A stretch of DNA of 64,000 nucleotides, from assembly GCA_046154125.1 (NCBI GenBank), contig JBJXEJ010000009.1, positions 1-64,000 on the forward strand, written 5' to 3'. The position numbers and the translations under genes are program-made. The notes beneath the pieces were generated by a model, which did not search any database, was not told where the DNA came from, and was given only the letters and a program-made list of their open reading frames with translations. Every line of letters starts with the position of its first letter. Within the stretch, counting starts at the first letter, position 1. Below are positions 1-7,142 of this stretch, piece after piece. Source of the stretch: PBB1 sp046154125. GTDB taxonomy: Bacteria > Pseudomonadota > Gammaproteobacteria > Burkholderiales > Burkholderiaceae_C.

Positions 1-28
1 TGGAGGATCCGCCCAACCGCGGCCGATC

Positions 29-1924
29 TCAGCCGGCGACCGATTCCTTGATCTGCTGCAGCGAGCTGGGATCGTCGATCGTCGTCAGGTCGCCCGGGTC
101 GCGCTGCTCGCACACCGCCTGGATCGCACGCCGCAGCAGCTTGCCCGAGCGCGTCTTGGGCAGCGCGCCGACAAAACGCACACGAGCCGGTCGAGCCAGA
201 GCGCCGAGCTGCGTGTCAACGACCTTCATGACCTCCGATTCAAGCCTGGCTGCATCGGCGTCCGTCGCCGCCTTCGACGCGTCCTTCAGCACGACAAAGG
301 CCATCGCCACCTGACCCTTCAGCGCGTCGGCCACGCCGACCACGGCCACCTCGGCCACGTTCGGGTGGCTGGAGATGCTCTCCTCGATCTCGCGCGTTCC
401 CAGGCGGTGACCGGCGACGTTGATCACGTCATCCGTGCGGCCCAGGATGAAGAAGTAGCCATCCTCGTCGCGGATGCCCCAGTCGAAGGTGCTGTACACC
501 TGCTTGCCAGGCTTGCCGCTCCAGTAGGTCTTGACGAAGCGCTCGTCGTCGCGCCACACGGTCTGCATGCAGCCGGGCGGCAACGGGCCCTCGATGACCA
601 GCACCCCCTTCTGGTTCGGTGCGGTGACTTCTTCTCCCGTCAATTCGTCCATCACCTTGACGTCGTAGCCGTACATCGCGAAGCCGGGGCTGCCGAACTT
701 GGATGGCGACTTCTCGATGCCATTGGCGACCGTCAGGATCGGCCAGCCGGTCTCGGTCTGCCAGTAGTTGTCGATGATGGGCTTGCCCAGCGATTCGGAA
801 ATCCATTTCGACGTCGGCTCGTCCAGTGGCTCACCGGCCAGGAACAGCGCACGCAGGGACGACAGGTCATGTTGCTTCAGGTATTTCGGGTCTGCCTTCT
901 TCAGCACACGTATCGCAGTCGGCGAGCTGAACATCACCGACACGCGGTACTTCTCGACCAGGCTCCACCAGATGCCTGCGTCAGGACGCGTTGGCAGGCC
1001 TTCATACAGGATGGTCGCCATGCCGTTGATCAGCGGGCCGTAGACGATGTAGCTGTGACCAACAACCCAGCCAATGTCGCTGCCGCAGAAGAAAGTCTCG
1101 CCGGGGTTGCCGCAGTAGATGTGCTTCATGCTGGCGGCCAGCGCCACCGCGTAGCCGCCAGTGTCGCGCTGCACACCCTTGGGCTTGCCCGTCGTACCGC
1201 TGGTGTAGAGCGTGTAGCTCGGGTGGGTGGCATCGACCCAGGTGCATGGCACCACGGCATCGATGTGTTGCTGGCGCAGCTCGGCGTAGTCGACGTCGCG
1301 TCCGGTCACCCGCTCCATCGGGCTCAACCCGCGATCGACCAGGAGCACCCTCGACGGCTTGTGTTCGGCGAGGCGAATGGCTTCGTCGAGCAACGGCTTG
1401 TAGGGCAGTACCTTGCCGGAGCGGCTGCCAGCGTCGGCGCTGACGATCACCGTCGGCTGCGCATCGTCGATGCGGCTGGCCAGGCTGACGCTCGCGAAGC
1501 CGCCGAACACCACCGAGTGGATCGCGCCAATGCGCGCGCACGCCAGCATCGCGAACACAGCCTGCGGCACCATCGGCATGTAGACCAGCACGCGGTCGCC
1601 CTGCTTCACGCCCAGCGACGAAAGGATCGCCGCCATGCGCTGCACTTCGGCGTGCAGCTCCCGGAAGCTGTAGGTGTGCTCGGTGTCGGTCTCGGTCGAG
1701 ACGCAGATCAACGCGGCCTGGTCGCCGCGCTGCGCCAGATGGCGGTCGACTGCGTTGTGGCACAGGTTGGTCTGACCACCGACGAACCAGCGTGCGAATG
1801 GCGGATTGCTGTGATCGCACACCTGCGTGAACGGCCGATGCCAGTCGATCAGCATGGCCTGTTCGGCCCAGAATCCATCGCGGTCGGCGAGTGATCGTTG
1901 GTGAAAGTCTGCGTAACGGGTCAT
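29..1924 (-). CDS. prpE: Propionyl-CoA synthetase (propionate-CoA ligase)
   Basis: A 631-residue acyl-CoA synthetase of the ANL adenylate-forming family, full length for PrpE/AcsA-type enzymes. It should activate propionate (possibly acetate or acrylate) to its CoA thioester through an acyl-AMP in the cytoplasm. The P-loop-like signature TSGTTGKPKG lies at residues 241-250. The adenylate-binding segment YWQTETGW and the hinge segment GRTDDVINVAGHR follow, and the catalytic, acetylation-prone lysine in KTRSGK is K595. The QRDTGG stretch directly after the first motif is typical of PrpE and rarer in acetyl-CoA synthetases. It lies 43 bp downstream of the AcuI-like reductase on the same strand, so the two are probably cotranscribed. 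Propionate specificity is inferred from overall similarity and the neighbour. Confidence 0.93.
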   Translation of the reverse strand: MTRYADFHQRSLADRDGFWAEQAMLIDWHRPFTQVCDHSNPPFARWFVGGQTNLCHNAVDRHLAQRGDQAALICVSTETDTEHTYSFRELHAEVQRMAAILSSLGVKQGDRVLVYMPMVPQAVFAMLACARIGAIHSVVFGGFASVSLASRIDDAQPTVIVSADAGSRSGKVLPYKPLLDEAIRLAEHKPSRVLLVDRGLSPMERVTGRDVDYAELRQQHIDAVVPCTWVDATHPSYTLYTSGTTGKPKGVQRDTGGYAVALAASMKHIYCGNPGETFFCGSDIGWVVGHSYIVYGPLINGMATILYEGLPTRPDAGIWWSLVEKYRVSVMFSSPTAIRVLKKADPKYLKQHDLSSLRALFLAGEPLDEPTSKWISESLGKPIIDNYWQTETGWPILTVANGIEKSPSKFGSPGFAMYGYDVKVMDELTGEEVTAPNQKGVLVIEGPLPPGCMQTVWRDDERFVKTYWSGKPGKQVYSTFDWGIRDEDGYFFILGRTDDVINVAGHRLGTREIEESISSHPNVAEVAVVGVADALKGQVAMAFVVLKDASKAATDADAARLESEVMKVVDTQLGALARPARVRFVGALPKTRSGKLLRRAIQAVCEQRDPGDLTTIDDPSSLQQIKESVAG

Positions 1925-1967
1925 GTTCTTGTCTCCATTGCTTCTTTTGATTCCTGTGAGCTTGAGG

Positions 1968-2948
1968 TCAGGCGATGGACACCACGAGCCGTCCTCTCAC
2001 CTTGCCATCGATCAGGTCCTGCGCACGCGCCACGCAGTCTCCCAGCGCGATGTCTTCAGCCATTTCGTCGAGCAGAAGTGGGTCAATGTCGCGTGCGAGT
2101 CGTGCCCAGGCCTGCTGGCGCAACGGCAACGGAACAACCACGCTCTCGACGCCCGTCAGCGTGACGCCGCGAAGGATGAACGGCATGACCGTGGCCGGCA
2201 AGTCCGCACCCTGCGCCAGACCGCAGGCGGCCACCACGCCGTTGTAGCGCGTCTGGGCCAGCGCATTCGCCAGCGTGTGGCTGCCGACCGCGTCGATGAC
2301 CGCCGCCCAGCGTTCCTTCTGAAGCGGCTTGCCGGGTGACGACAATTCGGCGCGGTCGATCACCGTGGTCGCGCCCAGTCGCATCAGATAATCGGCTTCG
2401 GCCGCCTTGCCCGTGGCCGCGACCACCGTGTGGCCGTTCCTCGAGAGCAGCATCGTTGCCACGCTGCCGACGCCGCCGGTTGCACCGGTCACCAGCACCT
2501 CGCCGTCTCCTGGCTTCACTCCATGGCGTTCCAGTGCCAGCACGCACAGCATCGCGGTGTAGCCGGCGGTGCCCAGCGCCATCGCCTGCCGAGCGGTGAA
2601 CGCTTCGGGCAGCTTGACCAGCCAGTCGCCCTTCAGACTTGCCCGCTCGGCGAGGCAGCCCCAGCGGGATTCGCCAAGGCCCCAGCCGTTGTGGATGAAC
2701 CGGTCGCCCGCCTTCCACCGAGGGTGGCTGCTTTCGATCACGGTTCCCGCACCGTCGATGCCGGCCACCATCGGCCATGCGCGCACCACCGGTCCGCGCT
2801 GGGTGATGGCAAGGCCGTCCTTGTAGTTGAGCGTCGAGTGGGATATCGCCGCCAGCACATCGCCTTCAGGCAACCGGGCCTCGTCAACCAGCTTCACCGC
2901 TGCGGTGAATCCGGCATCGGTCTTCTCGAGCAGGAGCGCTTTGAACAT
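1968..2948 (-). CDS. acuI: MDR-family acrylyl-CoA reductase (AcuI/YhdH-like)
   Basis: A 326-residue zinc-independent medium-chain dehydrogenase/reductase of the YhdH/AcuI type. Visible features are the N-terminal MFKALLLEK, the substrate-loop segment SHSTLNYKDGLA, and a Rossmann fold with VTGATGGVGSVA near residue 155. No structural-zinc cysteine cluster is present. Family members reduce acrylyl-CoA to propionyl-CoA with NADPH, which detoxifies acrylate and serves 3-hydroxypropionate or DMSP breakdown. An AAGGAAAAGG ribosome site precedes the ATG. The gene is followed by prpE, which makes or uses the product pool, and this supports the acrylyl-CoA assignment. The family also contains less specific quinone reductases, so the exact substrate is inferred. 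Confidence 0.85.
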   Translation of the reverse strand: MFKALLLEKTDAGFTAAVKLVDEARLPEGDVLAAISHSTLNYKDGLAITQRGPVVRAWPMVAGIDGAGTVIESSHPRWKAGDRFIHNGWGLGESRWGCLAERASLKGDWLVKLPEAFTARQAMALGTAGYTAMLCVLALERHGVKPGDGEVLVTGATGGVGSVATMLLSRNGHTVVAATGKAAEADYLMRLGATTVIDRAELSSPGKPLQKERWAAVIDAVGSHTLANALAQTRYNGVVAACGLAQGADLPATVMPFILRGVTLTGVESVVVPLPLRQQAWARLARDIDPLLLDEMAEDIALGDCVARAQDLIDGKVRGRLVVSIA

Positions 2949-3041
2949 CGGTCAACCTTTTCCTTGTTCTGGCTTGCAAGCATCGCGCATATTGCTGTCG
3001 GGCATCTGACGCGCTCCCCTCGGCGCACCAAACAGGTGCAA

Positions 3042-3070
3042 TTGACGCACTGCAGGGCCTCACCTATCCT
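3042..3070 (+). promoter_or_regulatory. Sigma70-type promoter for the NlpC/P60 gene
   Basis: TTGACG at 3042-3047, a 17-bp spacer, then TATCCT at 3065-3070. Transcription would start near 3077, immediately before the ATG at 3078, which has no Shine-Dalgarno sequence. The message may be leaderless. This is read by eye and not tested. Confidence 0.5.
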
Positions 3071-3077
3071 GCGCCGC

Positions 3078-3737
3078 ATGCTGAAACCGCCCGCTTCTCA
3101 CACGTCGGCGCCGCATCTTGCAGGAGACCTGCGGAGGGCGGTGCTGCTGAGCAGCATCGCAGCAGTCGTGATTTTCTGGCAAGTGCAGGCGCTGGCCGCA
3201 CCCGACACGGATCGCGACGCGGTAACCCGGCTGCTGATCGAGCGCGGACTGGTCTCTGACGACAGCACTCAGCCGAGTCCGAATCAAGCGCCCTCGCTGG
3301 TCCAGCGTATGCGGGATGGTGCGTCGGACATGGTGATCACTGCCATGAATTTTCTCGGCGTGCCCTACCGGCGCGGCGGATCCAATGAAGAAGATGGTTT
3401 CGATTGCAGTGGTTTCACTCGCCACATCTTCGAGATGAGTCTCGGATTGGTGCTGCCCCGGCGGGTTGACGATCAGGCCAGTGCCGCCGGCCTCGTCGAC
3501 GTGCCGCGAGATCAATTGCGGCCCGGCGATCTGGTCTTCTTCAACACGCTTCGACGCACGTTTTCGCACGTCGGCATCTACGTGGGTGACGGAAAATTCA
3601 TCCACTCGCCGCGCAGCGGAGGCGCGGTTCGTGTCGAGGACATGCGCTTTGCATACTGGAGCCAGCGCTTCACAGGAGCGCGGCGAGCCAGCGCCCCGAC
3701 CGAGTCGTTGAAGGCCGAGCCGCCGTTGCCGCGCTGA
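3078..3737 (+). CDS. NlpC/P60 family cell-wall hydrolase, secreted or membrane-anchored
   Basis: A 219-residue protein with a hydrophobic N-terminal segment (about residues 21-40, ending ALAA) that is a signal peptide or anchor, then a C-terminal NlpC/P60 domain. The catalytic triad candidates are C110 in DCSGF, H164 in SHVGIY and H176 in FIHSP, in the usual order for gamma-D-glutamyl-diamino acid endopeptidases. The DLVFF segment is also typical. The enzyme probably trims peptidoglycan peptides in the periplasm. The reading frame is open for 648 bp upstream, but protein-like sequence begins at this ATG, placed directly after a promoter-like element. No operon partner is evident; moaA starts 70 bp downstream after a hairpin. 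Confidence 0.88.
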   Translation: MLKPPASHTSAPHLAGDLRRAVLLSSIAAVVIFWQVQALAAPDTDRDAVTRLLIERGLVSDDSTQPSPNQAPSLVQRMRDGASDMVITAMNFLGVPYRRGGSNEEDGFDCSGFTRHIFEMSLGLVLPRRVDDQASAAGLVDVPRDQLRPGDLVFFNTLRRTFSHVGIYVGDGKFIHSPRSGGAVRVEDMRFAYWSQRFTGARRASAPTESLKAEPPLPR

Positions 3738-3766
3738 CGTAGCGCAACGCCGGGCCAACGCTCGCC

Positions 3767-3786
3767 CCTCGGCCACAAGGCCGAGG
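3767..3786. other. Perfect 8-bp hairpin between the NlpC/P60 gene and moaA
   Basis: CCTCGGCC and GGCCGAGG flank the loop ACAA. No T-tract follows, so it is not a classical intrinsic terminator. It could be a weak terminator, an mRNA 3' end stabiliser or part of the moaA leader. Confidence 0.45.
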
Positions 3787-3807
3787 TCCTGCGCGCACAA
3801 TTCGTCC

Positions 3808-4923
3808 ATGGCTGAGAAAGTGATTCCCGTGGCGGACCACCGGTATGCATCCGCGATTCCGATCGTGCCGGCCAACCTGCAGGCGCCGACGGGACGACTG
3901 GTCGATCGGCTGGACCGCCCGATGCGCGACCTGCGCATTTCGGTCACTGACCGTTGCAATTTCCGCTGCAGCTACTGCATGCCGAAAGAGGTGTTCGACA
4001 ACCGCTACGACTTCCTGCCGCAGACCTCGCTGCTGAATTTTGAGGAAATCACCCGGCTGGCCCGCCTGTTCATCGCGCACGGGGTGCACAAGATTCGGCT
4101 GACGGGCGGAGAACCGCTGCTGCGCAAGGGACTGGACAGCCTGATCCGCATGCTCGGCGAGTTGCGCACACCGGACGGGCGCGGCGTCGACTTGACGCTG
4201 ACCACCAACGGATCGCTGCTGGTGAAGAAGGCGCAGGCCCTGCGCGACGCGGGCCTGCAGCGCATCACCGTCAGCCTCGACGGGCTCGACGACACCATCT
4301 TCCGACGCATGAACGACGTCGATTTCCCCGTGGGCGAGGTGCTCGACGGCATCGAGGCAGCGCAGCGCGTGGGGCTGGGACCGATCAAGGTCAACATGGT
4401 CGTCAAGCGCGGCACCAACGACAGCGAGATCCTGCCCATGGCGGCGCACTTTCGAAACACGCCGGTGATCCTGCGTTTCATCGAGTACATGGACGTCGGC
4501 GCCACCAACGGCTGGCGCATGGACGAGGTGCTGCCATCGGCCGACGTCGTGGCGCGGCTCAACGCCGTGTACCCGCTCGAATCCCTGGAGGCGAACGACC
4601 GGGGCGAGACGGCGCAGCGCTGGCGCTACCGCGACGGCGCCGGCGAGATCGGCGTGATCTCGAGCGTCACGCGGGCCTTTTGCCACGATTGCAACCGCGC
4701 GCGCCTGTCGACCGAAGGCAAGCTGTTCCTGTGCCTGTTCGCGAACCGGGGCCACGACCTGCGGGCTCTGCTGCGCGGTGGCCACTCCGACGAGCAGATC
4801 GCCAGCGCCGTCGGCCTGATCTGGAACGATCGCGACGACCGCTACTCCGAGTTGCGCGGCGGCAAGGTCGCCAGTCCGGACTCGGGTGCCCGACGCGTCG
4901 AAATGCATTACATCGGAGGTTGA
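3808..4923 (+). CDS. moaA: GTP 3',8-cyclase, radical SAM enzyme of molybdenum cofactor synthesis
   Basis: A 371-residue MoaA. The N-terminal radical-SAM 4Fe-4S cluster is CNFRCSYC (C50, C54, C57). The second, substrate-binding cluster is C292, C295 and C309 (CHDCNRARLS ... LFLC), with the spacing known for MoaA. The protein ends in Gly-Gly, as active MoaA proteins do. It converts GTP to 3',8-cyclo-7,8-dihydro-GTP, the first step to cyclic pyranopterin monophosphate, together with MoaC, which is not in this window. It carries about 35 extra N-terminal residues before the conserved core. It heads a run with a small membrane protein, mobA and moeA. The start has no strong ribosome site, so an alternative start is possible. 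Confidence 0.96.
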   Translation: MAEKVIPVADHRYASAIPIVPANLQAPTGRLVDRLDRPMRDLRISVTDRCNFRCSYCMPKEVFDNRYDFLPQTSLLNFEEITRLARLFIAHGVHKIRLTGGEPLLRKGLDSLIRMLGELRTPDGRGVDLTLTTNGSLLVKKAQALRDAGLQRITVSLDGLDDTIFRRMNDVDFPVGEVLDGIEAAQRVGLGPIKVNMVVKRGTNDSEILPMAAHFRNTPVILRFIEYMDVGATNGWRMDEVLPSADVVARLNAVYPLESLEANDRGETAQRWRYRDGAGEIGVISSVTRAFCHDCNRARLSTEGKLFLCLFANRGHDLRALLRGGHSDEQIASAVGLIWNDRDDRYSELRGGKVASPDSGARRVEMHYIGG

Positions 4924-4924
4924 T

Positions 4925-5215
4925 GTGGGCCGCTTGTGGAACCAGGTTCCCCGCATCGTCAAGCAGCGTCTGGGCTGGTCCGCGGCGGGCTGCGTGGCAG
5001 GGCCCTGGATGCTGGCCGAAATGGCCAAGACCGCGTTTCAACCGGGCCTGGCAAATGACCCGGTACGCGCGACGCGGTTCATCGACATCCTTGCCATCAG
5101 TGCGGGCGTGTTCGGGCTGTCGATGGTGTTCACCGTGGCGCTGGGCTGCGTGCTGGTCGCCGCGATGAAGGGCCCGACGCATCTCGGCGATCCGTTCCCT
5201 GTCGATCGGCCATGA
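4925..5215 (+). CDS. Small predicted membrane protein inside the molybdenum-cofactor operon
   Basis: A 96-residue protein with no recognised family. The GTG start follows GGAGG (4915-4919) by five bases, and this ribosome site lies inside the last codons of moaA. A longer frame upstream is overlap with moaA. The first 55 residues are amphipathic (GRLWNQVPRIVKQ), followed by a hydrophobic stretch of roughly residues 55-82 that could cross the membrane once or as a tight hairpin. The stop overlaps the mobA start (ATGA at 5212-5215), so translation is probably coupled. The position suggests a role linked to cofactor synthesis or delivery, but that is context only. Confidence 0.7.
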   Translation: MGRLWNQVPRIVKQRLGWSAAGCVAGPWMLAEMAKTAFQPGLANDPVRATRFIDILAISAGVFGLSMVFTVALGCVLVAAMKGPTHLGDPFPVDRP

Positions 5216-5817
5216 TCGAGCGAGCGCAGATCACCGGCATCGTGCTGTCCGGCGGCCGGGGCAGCCGGATGGGGGGCGTCGACAAGGGCCTGCAGAATCA
5301 CCTGGGCATCCCGCTGGCATTGCATGCCTTGTTGCGGCTGTCGCCGCAGGTCGGCCACGTGATGATCAATGCCAACCGCAACATCGGTGCCTACGACTCG
5401 TTCGGCGTGCCGGTGTGGCCGGATGCGATTGCAGACTACCCGGGTCCGTTGGCCGGGTTCCTGGCCGGGCTGGAGCACTGCGACACGCCGTACCTGGTCA
5501 CCGTGCCCTGCGACACGCCGAACTTTCCGACCGATCTGGTTGCGCGGCTCGCCGCCGACCTGGTCGCCCAGAATGCGCGCATCGCGATGGCCGCGACGCG
5601 CGGCGCCGATGGCGTCGTGCAGGTGCAGCCGGTGTTCTGCCTGATGGAGGTGGGCTTGATGGAAAGCCTGGTCGCGTTCACGCAGAGTGGCCAGCGCAAG
5701 ATCGACCGCTGGACGGCGATGCACCGCAGCGTCGAAGTCGTGTTCGACGACGAAGGCGCATTCGCCAACGCCAACACGCCGCAGGAACTGAATCAACTGC
5801 AGGGCACCACGCGCTGA
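5212..5817 (+). CDS. mobA: Molybdenum cofactor guanylyltransferase
   Basis: A 201-residue MobA. The GTP-binding signature runs from residue 11 (VLSGGRGSRMGGVDKG), and a CDTP segment in the middle of the protein supplies a metal-binding aspartate. The enzyme attaches GMP to molybdopterin to form the guanine-dinucleotide cofactor used by DMSO-reductase-family enzymes such as nitrate reductase or formate dehydrogenase. The ATG overlaps the stop of the small membrane protein by four bases. moeA follows after 37 bp. Length and motifs are normal. Confidence 0.93.
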   Translation: MIERAQITGIVLSGGRGSRMGGVDKGLQNHLGIPLALHALLRLSPQVGHVMINANRNIGAYDSFGVPVWPDAIADYPGPLAGFLAGLEHCDTPYLVTVPCDTPNFPTDLVARLAADLVAQNARIAMAATRGADGVVQVQPVFCLMEVGLMESLVAFTQSGQRKIDRWTAMHRSVEVVFDDEGAFANANTPQELNQLQGTTR

Positions 5818-5854
5818 TCGGCCCCACCTTCACGACGTTCCAACAAAACTCGCC

Positions 5855-7135
5855 ATGACCCGAATGCAAGACATCGCCGCGCAACTCAGCGGTTACGACC
5901 CGAGCGCGCTGCCAGTGGCCAAGGCGCAGGAATTCATCGCCCGCCTGGTGCCGCGTGTGGATGCGGTCGAGAGTCTTTCGCTGCGCAGTGCACTGGGCCG
6001 CGTGCTGGCCCGCGACATCGTGTCGCCGATCAACGTGCCGGCGAGCGACAACTCGGCGATGGACGGCTATGCACTGCGTGCGAGCGAACTCGCTGCCGCG
6101 GGACCCAACGCGTTCAGCGTCGCGGGAACCAGCTTTGCCGGAGCCGCCTTCGACGGCATGGTGGCGCCCGGCCAATGCGTGCGCATCATGACCGGCGCGG
6201 TGATGCCCGCCGGTTTCGACACGGTCGTGCCTCAGGAATTCGTGCAGGAGTCCGCCGACGGCAGGGTCACGGTGCCGGCCGGCGTCGTGCAGGCCGGCGA
6301 CAACCGCCGCCGGGCCGGCGAGGATCTGCGACTCGGCGAACCCGCCTTGCAGGCCGGTCGCGTGTTGCGTCCTGCCGACCTCGGGCTGCTGGCCTCGCTC
6401 GGGCGCGCAGAGGTGCCGGTGTTCCGACGCCTGCGCGTCGCGTTCTTTTCCACCGGCGACGAACTGCGCTCGGTCGGCGAGACGCTCGATGAAGGCTGTG
6501 TCTACGACAGCAACCGCTACACGCTGTGGGGCATGCTGCAGCGGATCGGCGTCGAGCTGATCGACATGGGCGTGGTGCCCGACGATCCGGTCGCACTGGA
6601 ATCCACCTTCCGGGCGGCAGCCGAGAACGCCGACGCGGTGATCACCTCAGGCGGCGTCAGCGTCGGCGAGGCCGACCACACCAAGCAGGTGATGGCGCAA
6701 CTCGGCGACGTGCTGTTCTGGAAGATCGCGATGCGCCCAGGCCGTCCGATGGCGATCGGCCGTATCGAAAGCAACGGCCGCCAGGCGATCCTGTTCGGCC
6801 TGCCCGGCAACCCCGTTGCCGTGATGGTGACTTTCTACGCCTTCGTGCGCGACGCGCTGCTCGCGATGAGCGGCGCCACTGCGAGCCCGCTGCCGATGTT
6901 GAGGGCGGCCACCGTTGAACCGATCCGCAAGAAGGCCGGCCGCACCGAATACCAGCGCGGCATCGTCAGCCAGAAGGGCGACGGCACCTTGCAGGTCGCG
7001 ATCACCGGATCACAAGGTTCGGGCATCCTGCGCAGCATGAGCGTCGCCAACGGCCTTGTCGTTCTCCATCACGAGCAGGGCAATGTCGAGGCCGGCGGCT
7101 GGGTCGATGTGCTGCCCTTCGACGGCCTCGCCTGA
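5855..7135 (+). CDS. moeA: Molybdopterin molybdenumtransferase
   Basis: A 426-residue MoeA/gephyrin-type protein that inserts molybdate into adenylylated molybdopterin. Conserved segments are DNSAMDGYA near residue 66, IMTGAVMP near residue 110, SGGVSVGEAD near residue 265 and GLPGNPVAVM near residue 312, then the small C-terminal domain IV. It is the last gene of the moaA-mobA-moeA run. It converges on ppsA, with seven bases between the stops and no visible terminator. MogA, which supplies the adenylylated substrate, is encoded separately at 18638. Confidence 0.95.
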   Translation: MTRMQDIAAQLSGYDPSALPVAKAQEFIARLVPRVDAVESLSLRSALGRVLARDIVSPINVPASDNSAMDGYALRASELAAAGPNAFSVAGTSFAGAAFDGMVAPGQCVRIMTGAVMPAGFDTVVPQEFVQESADGRVTVPAGVVQAGDNRRRAGEDLRLGEPALQAGRVLRPADLGLLASLGRAEVPVFRRLRVAFFSTGDELRSVGETLDEGCVYDSNRYTLWGMLQRIGVELIDMGVVPDDPVALESTFRAAAENADAVITSGGVSVGEADHTKQVMAQLGDVLFWKIAMRPGRPMAIGRIESNGRQAILFGLPGNPVAVMVTFYAFVRDALLAMSGATASPLPMLRAATVEPIRKKAGRTEYQRGIVSQKGDGTLQVAITGSQGSGILRSMSVANGLVVLHHEQGNVEAGGWVDVLPFDGLA

Positions 7136-7142
7136 CAGGGCC

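Noticed and set aside
365..1894. 509-residue plus-strand frame opposite prpE
   Set aside because: Antisense to a certain gene and with no recognisable motif.
3738..3807. Molybdenum-cofactor riboswitch before moaA
   Set aside because: The leader is about 70 bases and has only one simple hairpin, too short for that riboswitch class.
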